Position numbers and translations under genes: made by a program
The notes under the pieces: model-generated
The model's input: only the letters and a program-made list of their open reading frames with translations
The model's database searches: none
What the model was told of the DNA's origin: nothing
In this document: one piece after another, positions 21,600-34,232 of the stretch
How the letters are laid out: each line of letters opens with the position of its first letter
Position numbering within the stretch: position 1 is the first letter of the stretch
From: Prochilodus magdalenae
Lineage: Eukaryota; Chordata; Actinopteri; Characiformes; Prochilodontidae
NCBI GenBank assembly: GCA_024036415.1
Contig: JAMWET010005530.1
Coordinates: 184,001 to 248,000, forward strand
DNA: 64,000 nucleotides
Direction of reading: 5' to 3'

Positions 21600-23439
21600 T
21601 AATGTCCTTAATTGTGACATGCACAGTTCACATGCGTTAGCTAAACTTGGCCCTCCACTGGAGGACACGTTCATTTATAGCTAATGGTGGTGCAGCAATC
21701 TGCAAAGGTCAATTGAAAGTGCTCCCTCATTAAGCGCTCCTTTAGACTGTTTGGACTCTACTTTCCTCGGCTCACTCCATTATCTGTCCTGCTGTTCTTT
21801 TCCCACTGCCCAATAAACCTTGTAATACTGTTATTAATACAATTACTATTCATGTTATCATTATTATTATGATTATAATTATTACTGAACAAAACTAGCA
21901 TCTTGTGTGCCAGATCAATGAATTAAAAAGAAGCAGAACAACGCAGTGTTCAAATACATTATATGCATATTAAGATGCTAAGCTATGTAAAAAATAAAGC
22001 GGCTATTGATCGATAGATGAATATTAATAATGCATGGCTTTAACATTATCATATACAACATTTTCAAAATCTTGGCTGTTACTACCAAAGTCACCTTCCA
22101 CATTTAGGCATTTTATACACAGTTTATGTGCATGTTAAATGTGTTTTTGTGTTGGCATGTAGTATAAAAGTAAAACTATTCCAGTTTCAAATATCTATAA
22201 CAGCAAAGCACAGTGATTTATGTGGAGAAATGTGTGCAGGCGAAATGCATAGGCTTTTAAACACATTGCACAACACATAGCACAGTAGGAAAGATTTGTG
22301 AAAGCAGCATTCATTTTCCCATAGATAAAAACGAGCCAGGGTTTGATCAGGATGGTAACATGATGTTCTCAGAGGTCTGTGGGTAGCTATGAATTCGGTA
22401 TGAGGTAGGGTATCTATATCTGAATCTGTATCTTCAAGATATGTGAACAACATTGCTGTATCGGTATCTGTATGTGGATGTGAAGGCAGGCATGGTGTGG
22501 GCCAGAAGTGAGTGTGGTCTTTTTAAACAAATACACATGAAAAAAAAAAAGTCATATTAACACTTTACATTCAGTACTGACTAACTAACACATAGTAATG
22601 CATGAGTTCATGTAAAATATGCATTATTGGTCAACTAATATTAAGTAATTTTATGTAATTAATTAATGTTGTTTTCACATGAAGTGTTGACATAATTCAC
22701 ATTTCATACTACATATGTTAACATTGACAATCATGGAGGTGATGTATTAATAATTGTCAATTAATGTTAACTAAACAAGTAACAGCTGCTTAGTTAATGG
22801 TCTGGTCTTTCGCTAGTTACCTGGGTACCGCAGTTATACATCTCGGTTGATAAAGCAGTGTTAAGTATCAGCTTCATTATCTGTACCTACACCTGAGCAG
22901 TGGTAGCAATAACGTGTTTTATTCACTTACTTCATTTACCGGTGTAAGATTTTATACAGCCCACTGTGTGTTTAAGAGATGAGTTCTTCTGCCTACCGCT
23001 TTTCCCTCACTTCCATTCCAGCCTTTAATGTTTAGCTGCTTGTTGGGGTTTTATTGTGTCATCTTGTTGAGCTGGTTCAGCTCCTATTTTGCTTCATTGT
23101 TGCTCGTAGCTCTCACTTTGGAGCTTTAGTGTTTTATTTTAGAGCAAATGGGAATTAAAAGCTAAGAATAGACTCTAACACACTTCAGCTCCTATGCTAA
23201 TAGATTCTGGATGTACTGAGCTCCATTGGACCCATTACTTATGTATGTAAATCAGTGCACTGGAATTTATTTTTAATATATAAAAGCTTACATTAATATG
23301 CTACATTGTGATGTATATGCTTCTGTGTGTATTGTAAGAATTAATTATACAACCATTCTCTCATATCAGTCAGGCTGGGATGGGGCAGGAGGCTAAAGAA
23401 TAATTTACTTACCCACCAACTTTCTCTTCCCACTTCTCA
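21600..23439. other. Non-coding stretch; one conserved-like patch
   Basis: 21600-21815 has a conserved-noncoding texture (for example caattgaaagtgctccctca). 22550-22810 is AT-rich with repeated ttaatgttaactaa words that may be an old repeat. The rest is featureless. Confidence 0.3.
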
Positions 23440-24124
23440 GAAGAAAGTTTCGGATTGCACTTATTGTGGAGGAAGATAAAGGTTACCAGGAACAATATGG
23501 TAACAATAGACTGATATGATCAATATTTATTGAGCTACACATACAGAAGTAGTGTCTCTCAGTATGGCGTTGGGCCACCAGGTTGCCAATGCAACATGTC
23601 AGACGTCTCAGCATAGAGTTGTAGAGGTTCTTAAAGGTGTCCTGATTTTGCGATAGTGGTGGAGTGACACCAGGCCTTCTGGATGTGTGATGTCACTCCG
23701 CACATTCAGGCAAATTGTCGGCTTTCTTTCTCTCTGTGGTTCGTTTAGGTATCTCAGATTCTTTGTCACTGGTGCGTGCCTTCTTGTGCTGCCAACAGCA
23801 TGTGACCAGTATGGAGACCATCCTGCTTCCCAAAGTCCTGTGATATGACCCATCTCAAACTCTTCCAACTGCTCAAAATGCTTTTGAATGTTTCTCTGAG
23901 GTATACTACCAACACAGCAGCACAGGTCAGAGTGGAAAGCATCAGGAGGATCTTATATAATCAGTCAGGTACAGCAATAAGGCCTGTCCTTGATTACATC
24001 ACATACACAGCTGAGCTTGAAACTTGAGTCATTTTCAAGTCTCTTGATCTCAAACCACCAGTAGGGTTCATCCCTGTCTGTTGATTCTTTATGGGTGCAA
24101 TTTTTTTATTCGATGAGGAGTGTA
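23440..24124 (-). mobile_element. Family A Tc1-like element, longest uninterrupted copy
   Basis: Runs from the diverged left part (gaggaagataaaggttacca) through tattgagctacacatacaga, ggagtgacaccaggccttct and aggcctgtccttgattacat to the terminal gatgaggagtgta. On the minus strand the interior keeps transposase carboxyl-end words, but the catalytic region is deleted and frameshifted. The left terminus is eroded. At about 685 bp it is the best guide to the family layout. Confidence 0.85.
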
Positions 24125-24547
24125 CATCTAATACTATCTGTTCAGAAAATCAAATACAAACTAAGTAAATTTTTAATTTATAGCAACTGTAACAATTCTT
24201 GTGCACATATATCTGGGTATTTGGAGTGCCAATTAGAGTAAGACAAGCAAGTATATTGTGGACTGTCTATATCAGAATACATAAGATTCAAAAAGCCATT
24301 CAGTTTTGGACTTGCTAGGGGAATCATTTCAAAAAGCCCCCCAACTCGACCTAAACTTTGCAAAATGGCCACCATTTTCCCCCTCTTGTACTATTTGGAA
24401 GCTAAGCTCCAGACCCGCTCTATAATCGGCGGCACCTGGCTGGATAAAGTTTATTTTTGCTCCACTGTGCAAAAACCTGAAAAGTGAGCTGACCACTTTG
24501 TGCCTGACATGAAGCTAAAGTAAGCTTCTTACTTGATTCTTACACTT
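24125..24547. other. Non-coding stretch, no gene seen
   Basis: Contains no recognisable gene or element. A minus-strand open frame at 24178-24375 has no motif. Confidence 0.4.
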
Positions 24548-24762
24548 CCACCTTAAATAGTGCAGCAGTTATGGTAAAGCCTTAGGCTCACTGTCCAGCT
24601 CCTTATTTGAATTTTACCATTCTGACCTTAAAGGTCGCCGCAGTTATGCCGGTGGCTAAGGTTACCTGTCGAACCTCTTGTTTCAATTTTTGCATTTCTC
24701 CTTAGATGGTGCCTCAGGTGCTATAATAATAACTGCTGCACCATTTAAGGTGGAATGGGCAT
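24548..24762. repeat. Three diverged ~75-bp units closed by an inverted copy
   Basis: Units begin at about 24548 (ccaccttaaatagtgcagca), 24622 (ctgaccttaaaggtcgccgc) and 24697 (ctccttagatggtgcctcag). A reversed copy of the unit head (ataactgctgcaccatttaa) follows at about 24727. The first and last pair as a 25-bp inverted repeat with one mismatch. A related word, ctgcaccgtttaaggcggaa, occurs alone at about 27645. Confidence 0.72.
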
Positions 24763-26699
24763 GTTCGAAGAAGAAGAATAGGAGGATGACTTCAGCACTG
24801 CATTAATGTTAACAGCTGAGGTAATATGTTTAGACTTGATATTCTGAAATTCTTGGTGTTTATCACTGCAGAATCCACAATTATGCTATTTTAATCCACA
24901 TTAATGCTATTAGTCTGTTAGTTGAATGTCTGTAAGATGAACTTCATGAGAGGGGCACATAGTCAAAATCAGTAACTGGATTTTATCTTTGTCTGTCTGC
25001 ATGTCAACATTTGTGCTTTATTATGATTAAAGGCTGTTTTTTATTGGGCCAGTAGATGTTTTTTTGATAGAGGTATTATGGGGGAAAATATTTTATTTGA
25101 TGATATTATTTAAAAGAAAATCTAAGGTCATTTCCATCTCACTTTTGGGAATGGCCCTTAGGCAACCTACAGGAGGTTAAATTAGCCACTACTTATTAAT
25201 TAAGTCAAACAAGAGAAAGATTGTAAGATGTTTAACTAAAACATATTCCAAAATGAATCAAAACTGTCAACAAAATGTGAAGAAAGTTTTGACAATATGT
25301 GAAAGATAAATTGTGTTGCAGAGATATCTACTGAAGTTAGCATGCTAACTAGCTAGCCCCAGCCAAGTGTGTCTCTGCACTGTAAGAAGCGAGAGGAGTG
25401 TTACTGTAGTGTCAACTCTGCCAGTCCAACATGAGAGGATAAAGAAATAGCCCTTGTTCCAACAGTGTACCTTAATCCCTAGTCCATCATGTTAGGGTAC
25501 TGCTCCTGGTTAGATCTTTTAAGCACAGATAGCTGATGAAAAGATCAGTAAACGTAACAATGGCTAAAGCTCTTGGCAAGTGACTGCCGCCACCTCCTCC
25601 TGCCAAGAAACCATGTTCGATAGCAAACAAAGGAAGTGATACAAATAGAAGTCAAATGAGAGTTTACATTGGTGCTGCTTTCCATGGCTGGAGATGCTCT
25701 TGGCGAGTAAAGGGACAAAAGATGGGTGCTGAAGTCATAGTGTTTCTTCTAGGCTGGTAGGTAAACAGCTGTTACTGCTGACACTGAGGACTAGGGACTG
25801 TGCATGTCTAACAATAGGGGACACCAAACACGACGGGTTGCATCATCTTACAAAATGCTCCTTCATGTAACGTCATGTTTGGGTCAAGAGGTCTCATTAG
25901 CAAGAAGAAGACCGGGCTACTGCAGAAAAGCAGTGACAGGTAACAGGTGCACACAAGCAAGCAAAGTGTGCCCTGTCCTCTGTATCATTCTGTTCATTCT
26001 GGGAAAAAAAAGACACTAAACTGCGTTTGTGCAGGTCCAAGGACACGAAATAGCAGAGAGCACTGTGTGAATAGGAGAGTAACTTCAAAGGGCAAACACG
26101 GCACATTTTTCTTCAGACCACTCTGTTCTTGGTTTAGGAAGAATAGACCCACTCACATGTAATAAATATAGAAACACCGCATGAAGGTTTAATGAGGGCA
26201 TTCTGTTCATTAAAGGAAAAAGAGTGTTGGATTATACATAAAGTATATACTGTATATACACATGGAGAGCTGAATGCATGATTACTTACATGTAGTATTC
26301 ATGACAAGTGGAAGATGCCTGCGGAAGGTTCATTTAGAGAAAGACTGTGTCCTGTACAAATGAATATCTGATTTAACTACCTGGGATTTCATATGTAGGG
26401 TGAGGAAATTAAATTCCATTGATTTGCATTGCTCTCCTTACATGGAAATAACAGGAACTTCTAAGAGCTAATTCTCTATATTATATATATTCTCTATATT
26501 AAATCTTAAAACAGGCCTGATTTTATGTTTACTTCTGATTTCATGTTCTCTTCGTTGTCTTTTCAGTTCAGCTGTTTTACCAAGCTCAAGACAAATGAAC
26601 CAGTCCAAATAACAGGCAAGGCAAAACATCAGGCCCGTAGAATTCCCAGGACAGTTGTGTTGGCATCATTTCCATGGTTGCCATCCAAGTGTTTTGTCT
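24763..26699. other. Non-coding stretch, no gene seen
   Basis: The largest stretch with no assigned repeat in the left half. Open frames at 25804-26019, 25947-26162 and 25897-26106 overlap on opposite strands and have no recognisable domains. Confidence 0.4.
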
Positions 26700-27250
26700 C
26701 AGTCTTATTTTGAGGGAGCTTGGGTCATTGATGGGAATCGAGCTGATCCACTAAACAATCCGGCGGAACACTTCACTGAGGCATTTTGTGGGCAAATACC
26801 AGCACATCAATAGCAGGAACAGGTTTCTACTGAAACGGGACCAGTGGTAGAACGCTGTCAAAAGATGAACTTGGGCTGAACTCTGCAAAAGCGCCTTTGA
26901 CATTTAGAGACAAGCAGACTGGGAGCTGTCAGAAGATAGCTGGCCTAATGTACCCTTAATAACCTTTGCTTTCCATCATATGAAATGTCCTCAGCAATGA
27001 ATGTGGACATAAAATCCCCCCCCTACGGTACAGTGCCAAAAAAGGGAGGGAAAAAAAAGAAAAAGAAGAAGAAAAAAAGTGAAATTTGGAAAAGTTTGTA
27101 CCCAGCAGGGGCAAATTTATTCACTTTGTCTGGGCACTGACAGCTATAGCCATCCTCCAAATGGGGGTCAATGTGCCGAGAATGGTGAGCTCTGGGGGTG
27201 GACATTGATTGTGTTATTATACCAGACTCTGCTGGTGTAATTTGCAGCAG
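26700..27250. other. Repeat-poor island, conserved-noncoding-like
   Basis: Balanced composition on both sides of an A-rich run (27040-27080). Words such as cagctatagccatcctccaa lie in unique sequence. Regulatory role is inference. Confidence 0.28.
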
Positions 27251-29639
27251 TCTTCAGTCCACAGCTTGAAAAGTATGCTTCAGCCATTTATGCCTGAGCC
27301 AAAAAGCAGCTGCTTCTCTCTTTATCCTCGTTAATAACATGGTTTCACAGTGCCATTGTTGAAGTTTGCTTTGACATATAAAGAACAATGTATGACAAAA
27401 GCTGGAAGGATTGTTTGTGTAGTAAGCTAGCATTTCCAAGAAGCAACATAAAGAGAAGCGCACACGTGTATATACAAATACACAGCACAATGCTAAGAAA
27501 CACTGCAGCATGATGGCTGTTAATTTTCCAAGCAAAATTTCACACTGACTTAGAGCGAAGGGAAATGAGTATTTAGATACTTTTTGTTTTATAATTAAAA
27601 TAAAATTAAAGGAGTAGTTTGTACCTTGTGCTGGTGATTATTTTAAATTCTGCACCGTTTAAGGCGGAATGAAAATTCAAGAAACTGGCAAATAACTAGG
27701 ACGGTTAATTGGAAGTGCCCCCATACCTATGTAAATATGAAGCGGGACTAGCCACTGGTTCAGTAGGCCTACCAAGCTGAGGTGTATGTGCACTGTTGCT
27801 AGAGTAAAAGGCACCTAGACTATGGATCATATTTTAAACAGGAATTTTGAATTAAAAAGCGGCGTGGACAGAGACAATGGGCATCCGCCATTACATGTGC
27901 TCTGCTAACACGTACTTCAACAAAAATCATAGTTATACAAGGAAATCCACTATTCCACAGCAATAATATACATTTTCACCATAACGACCCTACTGGTCAC
28001 CGTTTTTAACTCATTCTACCTCACTTTTTTAATACTTTTCCCCACCTGTACAACAGGGCACAAAGAAGAGACGCTGAAATAGTGGCTTCCTTCTCAAGCT
28101 CTCAAGTCCATCTGAGAGCTTCTCTCCTTCGCTTGCCTAGAGCCACGAATGTCTGCCATCGCAATAGCCCCCCCTAGGGGTTTGGTTACTTATTTCAAGT
28201 GCTACAGCCCATAAAAGCAAGTATACACACATATATAAGTGTTTACATAAGTAAAATAAACATAAATGTGACTACACATTCTGTGTGTCACATCATGTCG
28301 TGTTGTGTCATGTCATGTCATGTCAGATCGCCTCCACCTCCATACTTCATCATGGATATAGTTTTCATGGGAATACACATGCAACACTTTTGTCTCAAAG
28401 CATGAGGGACTGAATTACATTTGCAGCTTGCATTTAGGTGTACCAAAGACCATAGTCTTAGGGAAGTAGCTGAATCTGCAGGTGTACGGAAGCATGCGGT
28501 CATATGGGTCTTTTAGCAGTGGTTAAAATCCCAGTGCCAGTCTACAGGAAACTCACTTCAGAATTGCACCTCAACTGCGCAATCCTTAATGCAAGAGTCT
28601 GAACATTGATGCTGCCTATATCGAGAAATGCCATAATTGCAGCTGTTATTCATGCTTGCAGAGGCATCAAATGGTATGAGGTATGTCTTGGTCACAGGTG
28701 ATTCATTTTTTGGCCCTGAAGACCCCCCTCTGCTAAGGACAGAATGATGAGTTAGCCTATTGTTGCAGCCCACTGCCATTCCGCTGGCAGATTAGAAGTC
28801 AATTCAGATATTTTTCATTTATCTAGTGACATAAAATACTGTATGTTTTCCACAGTATTCGGTTATCAGAATACCTAAGACCCTGTTGGCCCTCTAAGTG
28901 TCAAAGGTTGAGACTTGATAATGTTTGCTAATAACATAAACATCTAGCTATCTAGCAAGAATTACCATTGGTTACTCCTTCTCTAAACGTGTTAGGAAAA
29001 GTTAGGAAAAGACAGACTATGAAAGTGTTTAGGGGTAATAACCTTCATAATTTTATGAAATTCACTTTATCTTGCAAGTGTGTTGCAGGAACCATCCATT
29101 GTCTGCCTGCACAAGCCACCCACTGTCTGCCTGAGGGGAACGTTTACTCACATCTTAGCCAAGTTAGCTAGCCAGTGTTAGCCCTGCTTCTAACGGTGAA
29201 TTAAAATGTGTTTCCTTTAGTCATTAACAGTTCGTTCATTGTATTTGATATCTGCAGCAAACAGTATTCCTTATGTGAGGGAGGTGCTCACTGAGTACGT
29301 GTTCTGTGTATGAATGCTAGGTGTAATATACACCTGTTTGTGTTTCGAGTGTTATAGGCTATAATGTGGTTTAGGTGTTATTATAAGCTGGGTTAAGGGG
29401 CATCACCTAAAATCCTGGGCACCACACAGGTCAATGCATAGTTAAACTGAGGGACCTCTAAATCATTTTATAACAGCTGCCAAAAACGGGGACAAAAGCA
29501 AACACTTGAAATGAATGGCTGAAGTTTCCAAACTGCAAGACAGGACATACGTCAATGCTTTTAAGTTTTTTGGGAGGCCATGGTCACATAGTCAGCAGAC
29601 AGGGTCGACATTCATTAGGAACTGTGACATTAACTGTTG
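27251..29639. other. Non-coding stretch, no gene seen
   Basis: Includes a short catgt repeat at 28298-28325 and the solitary ~75-bp-unit word at 27645. Open frames at 27254-27535, 28199-28405 and 28558-28779 carry no recognisable motif. Confidence 0.4.
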
Positions 29640-30200
29640 TGGACTTCATCGCTTTGTGGCGAGCCGTGTCACTCTGTTGCTATGATACATTTATTATGCC
29701 ATTATACACCACTATAGCACACTGACTCAAGGCTGACTCAGTGCCATGGGCATCCAGCCAGTTGCATTTGATAAGGGTCATCTGTGTAGCTTCCACGTGA
29801 CCGAGAGCAGAAGAAGCTTGTGAGGGAGAGTAGGGGCATGGGTTCTGTCGGCTTGGGAAGCTTTTAAAACATAGCTGCCTTGAATATATTCAGTAGCTTT
29901 ATGCAGCCACAGCCTCCCCGGAGCCCTCCTGGGACCCCAAAGCCTTCCTAGCTATGGTGTGTCAGGGGCTAGTGTCGATGCTCTGTGTCACTTCATGTAA
30001 TAAATAGCTGGCAGCAGCCTGTGGTGGCTTGGTGGGAGGCTTGAGTATCTGTTGTCGCTTCCATTTAGCCGATGCAGCAAGATATGAGCTTCATCTGCAT
30101 TAAGGCGGGGACAAATGGAATTAAGACTGCACCAGATGCCTGATAAAGTTTCTCGGGGAGCAGGCATGAAGGGATGGAGAAGGACGCTTTAACTCCCCTG
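29640..30200. other. Repeat-poor island, conserved-noncoding-like
   Basis: Unique, GC-moderate sequence (for example gccacagcctccccggagcc and atgagcttcatctgcattaa). No open frame of note. Candidate regulatory DNA by texture only. Confidence 0.3.
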
Positions 30201-30546
30201 GCTTTTTAAGTGGTTCCTTTTGTGGGGCATTACTGGATTAAGGTTCATGCTTATTCCTTAAAAGGTTTCTCATACTGCTTTAGAGCAAAACACTAATATA
30301 TGGCAATAGAAATATTAAGATTTAGCTTTACAGTCGCTAGGCCAATGGTCCGCATGTACAGGCAGACAGACATAGTGGCGTCTGAGACATATGGTCATTA
30401 GGGCTGTGCAAACCAGTTAGAAATTCAGTCATTTTTGTGTTTAGAATTGACATTTTTTAATTAAAATGACAGAATTTGATGTTATATCTGAACCTCTAAA
30501 ATCATAATCATTGTTACATTGTTATTTGCTTTGCTTTAAGGATTAC

Positions 30547-30671
30547 TACACTCACCATTAAAAGAATAGGTGGTCTCAGAAGGAAGTTTCATACTGCAAT
30601 GCTATTTGGTAGGAAGATAAAGCTTACCAGAAACAAAACACGACTGATATGGGCACTACGTATTGAGCTAA
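30547..30671 (-). mobile_element. Family A Tc1-like element, terminal fragment
   Basis: Begins with the family end tacactcaccattaaaagaa and continues through gaaggaagtttcatactgca and ggaagataaagcttaccaga to tattgagcta, then loses similarity. Confidence 0.75.
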
Positions 30672-30850
30672 TGCCAGACCTCTAGGCAATATCTGTGTAT
30701 CTTTTTAAGTACTTCCTGTTTAGACCAGAAGTATGAAGAAGGAAGCCTGTGGTCCTGAATAAGGCTGTTAGGAGCTCTAGAGACAATCTGGGTCATCCTG
30801 TTGATATTCCAGTGGAGGCTTGTTTAATAGTTCATCAAAAGATATACAAA

Positions 30851-31105
30851 TATATTGTCACTGTCAAATGAAAAACATGTATCTCCACTTTTGTCCATTT
30901 TTACTTTTATGCATCATTTGAACCCATCAGCTGCTGTTTACAATAAGCGAGAATCTCATGATGAATGGACCAACTTAAATAGCAAACCTGTTTGGAAAGA
31001 CGGCTGGTTTCATTGACTTACATTAAAGTTCAATAAGGTTTTTGGCCTCTCCTGTAAAGTTGCCTTTTTGGAGATACTTGTTTTTCTTTGGACAGCGACG
31101 ATATG
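30851..31105 (+). mobile_element. 255-bp MITE, second copy
   Basis: Co-linear with 19921-20177 along its whole length, including ttttatgcatcatttgaa, cattgacttacattaaa and tttttggcctctcctgtaaa. The ends tatattgtcactgtcaaatg and tttggacagcgacgatat are still recognisably inverted. Confidence 0.83.
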
Positions 31106-32242
31106 TAGCCAAGAGTAGGCACCAGTGTGCCTATTTTCAAGGAAAAAGGGATCTGTTGCTTTAAGACTCCCCCTCCCTTCTCCTAAATCTGCACGGTATA
31201 CTGTTTGCGCAAGCGTACGAGTCGTGAGCAGGTTTCCTGAGGGAGATATTCGGATTTACCTGAATATTTTCATCAACAAATGTGTATAATAACTTTATGA
31301 TGTATATTTTTCGTGTTTTGGGTGTAGATGGTGTTGTTTTGGTGCACTGCAGTGTTCAGCTATCTCTTTGGCGATGAGTTTTTTTTCAAAGCGGTTTGTT
31401 TTATACACTTTAACAGTGAAAACTGAGTGACAGATAACTGTTCATGTGAAATGGGTTCTAATACACTTAATAAACTGTTGTCTAATGTCTAAATTGCTGA
31501 GAGTATCACAAAGTTTCTCTGTGAAAGCGTTTTGTATTGTGAGTGAATTGCCTTATGAGAGCTAGTGGGATTAGCTACCCTGTCACGCAGAAGTATGTTC
31601 TGTTTTGAAGCACTTGTGTGTTTTCTTATTTTAAAACATGATGGCTAATTGTGTTATTTTGTTTATTCTTTGTCATTTGTACAGTAGCCAGTACCGTATT
31701 TGTTTACATATGATTTAAACTGTATTTTCCTAGTTTAATTGTCACCGCTCAGCGAGGGAATTGAGCCAGTGTCGGTGTATTTTGTTGTCTGAACTGAGTT
31801 TTAAGAGACAGACACAAGTAAGAAGTGAAATCTAACAGAAGAAAGAGAATTTGTATATTTCAATATAAGCCAGAATAAAAAAACCCAAAGACATTTATTG
31901 TGTTAGTTGTTTTGTGTTTGGCTAAGTATACTGGCCCACACATATCTTGTGAGCAATGTTAGGGTTTAAACCCCAATTTTATGCTAGCCATATTAGCATT
32001 TCCTATGTAGGTGCTTGGATAAACACATGCTAGCTGTATAACAGTGATTTTCTCTAATGCATTTGCCTCTTATACGGAAAGTCGTTCTAAGAATCTTTTA
32101 CTTTGTTGTTTTTTAGTTTCACATTTTCATGTATTTGCTATAAACTAAGGAGCTAAAGGCTATTCTGACTCCAGTGTCATATGTACAGAGTTTGGCTGGC
32201 TGTCTAACTGAAGTTATAACACATCAGCGAGATCAGTACAGT
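31106..32242. other. T-rich non-coding stretch with a small CpG patch
   Basis: 31180-31260 has several CpGs (for example tttgcgcaagcgtacgagtc). After that the sequence is T-rich with no open frame. It could be a decayed LTR or an untranslated exon, but I see no clear boundary or splice context for either. Confidence 0.3.
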
Positions 32243-32590
32243 ACCTAATGGTGTCCTGTGATAATCCATCCCACGCAGCTTGAATATTCTCATCACACAG
32301 TTCCTGTAGATAGATGGTAGGGGTGGAGGTGGAGTGACACCAGGCCTTCTGGACATGTGACAACAATCTTGGCACCACAGTGCCTCCACACACGGATTCT
32401 TAAGAATTAGGAAATTTACACCTTCATGCCAAAATGTCTGGCATACGGAGAGACACCACCTCTGTATGTGTATATTGCCCTTATCAGTCTACACGTATCA
32501 TCATTTATTGTTCCTGGTAACTGTTATCTTTTCTTTCTATTAGCATTGTAATCCAATGGGTGCAACTCGTCTTTTGATGATGAGTGTGTT
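32243..32590. mobile_element. Family A element with inverted (foldback) arrangement
   Basis: The left part (32243-32400) runs in minus orientation: taatggtgtcctgtgataat, ggagtgacaccaggccttct, cacagtgcctccacacacgg. The right part (about 32440-32590) runs in plus orientation from acctctgtatgtgtatattg to the terminus cttttgatgatgagtgtg. The same transposon half is therefore present in two opposing orientations, either from inversion during decay or from two adjacent insertions. Confidence 0.72.
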
Positions 32591-33619
32591 ATAAATAATT
32601 ATATATGGAAAACACTCATAGCAGACCATTACAAAAACGCTGAAGGGCAAGGCTGGAGTGATGCTTCTTGATGCTGCTCAGCAACCAACTGCTAAAGTAG
32701 CAGAATTCCTAGTAGACCAATGGAAGACAAAGAAAACTTCCAGATGACGAGGTGGTTAGAGTCGTACCAGAATACTGTGCAGATCACTGGTCTAGGCCAA
32801 AAACAGTTGAGGACAGCTCATTTACTTTATCCATTCACATTGTATCAAGGTCCTCTGTCCAAGAATGGTATTAGTCAAAGTGCCTTGATGTGCTGCCATT
32901 TGCAACGAGGGCAGAAACTGGACTTCTCCTTGTGGCATTTTCCTTTTCAGTTAAAACCGGATTTCCTCCGCAGTCGCCCTCAGGGCTGAGCACTCATCTG
33001 CATCTCTCCACATTCAAATTTCAGGCCTAAGAACTTTACTTGCCCACAGCTGGAACCCATGGCAACCTGGTCTCTCAGGCTCATGTTCACAGTCTTGTCT
33101 GTATCTCTCACACACATACAGAGACGTCTCTGTGGTCGCTTAGAGAAAATGGCACGCTCCTCTTTGCAGCATGCCTCAGCACATGTGTCCTTATTCTGTG
33201 TTGGAGGCACGGGCCCGAGCTCTGCGGCAGCATTACGCAATGACACCTGGGAGAAAGGAGCAATCCATTTTTCATGCCAGGGGAAGGCGGCAGGCAGGTT
33301 TGGGGGGGGAGGTGTCTAGGGAACTGTGGGTTACTGCATCAATAGCCTTGAATTCCACGTAATGCAATATCACATGAGTTCTGAGAACCATTTGTATGAT
33401 CAATCATTCTTCTAAAAGGAGGTGCATCAATTTTGTTAGTAAATCGCAGATAAATAGCATAGCACTCATGGAATTATGTAGTCCACCTTAAAAACCTCCA
33501 AAATGGAACTTTACAGGAGGATAAAACAGCTTACAGGGACAGAAGATTTTTTCTAAGCAGTTTTGGAGCAATTCTATTGATCTGTACATCATGAATATTC
33601 ACTAAACTGAAAGGGGAAC
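32591..33619. other. Mostly unique non-coding stretch
   Basis: 32990-33300 has a conserved-like, GC-moderate texture with open frames on both strands (32980-33246, 33040-33319). Overlap on opposite strands and absence of motifs argue against coding. Confidence 0.3.
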
Positions 33620-34150
33620 TATATGTCACGCACTCGGGTCTCTCTGACACCGCCGATCCTCTGGACTCCATTTCCCAGAGTGCACTACCAAATGACATCA
33701 CACGCACATGTCCCCAGTCTCCCAATCATTCCTGTTCCAGGTCGCCCGAGTTTTAGCACAGCTGTCGTTAATTACCAGTCTGCATTTAAGCCCCACACAC
33801 GCACACAATCACTGCGAAGTTTTGCCAAACCTTAGTTTGCGATTCTGAGCGTTTCCCTACTGTCTTTATCTTGTATCTCTGGTTTTGATCTCTTTCTGTA
33901 TTCGACTTACTCTCTTTTGCTCTTCCCCTCTTTTGATCTGTCGCCTGATTGTTTTGACTTCCTGGTTATCGACCTCTGCCTGCCTTACTGTCTTCGAACC
34001 TGCATCACCCCTTCTGTTATGATTGGCTTGCTTTGGTTGTTGTGTTTGACTATTGACGTGTCAAATAAACCTCCTTTGGCTTTTAGCTCGGCGCACATCG
34101 AGCCCAGTTCTTTGTCCCTGGCAGTGTATCAGGATATTTATCTTATCAGG
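33620..34150 (+). mobile_element. Candidate solo LTR or similar dispersed repeat
   Basis: Has the order expected of an LTR: a 5' part with CpGs beginning tgtcacgcactcgggtctct, a TATA-like word (catttaag, 33783-33790), a T- and C-rich middle, and a polyadenylation signal aataaa at 34064-34069. No primer-binding site, gag or pol follows. I cannot find a target duplication, so the class is uncertain. Confidence 0.4.
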
Positions 34151-34202
34151 TGGAACTGTTGAGTGTAAGCCTGTAGAGTCTTTAAGATCACCAGCTACAT
34201 CC

Positions 34203-34232
34203 ATTTAGTTGGGCGTGTCTAAACTTTTGACT
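34203..34232. mobile_element. Tc1 terminal-repeat fragment
   Basis: cgtgtctaaacttttgactg followed by gtgctgta matches the form of a Tc1-type terminal repeat common in fish. Only the end remains. Confidence 0.55.

Noticed and set aside
22187..22453. Minus-strand 88-codon frame with Asp/Thr repeats (DTDSDIDT)
   Set aside because: The short repeat comes from a tatct-type DNA repeat near 22410-22445 and no family resemblance is evident.
25804..26162. Overlapping frames on both strands near 26 kb as a small gene
   Set aside because: Frames contradict each other, lack motifs and show no codon bias.
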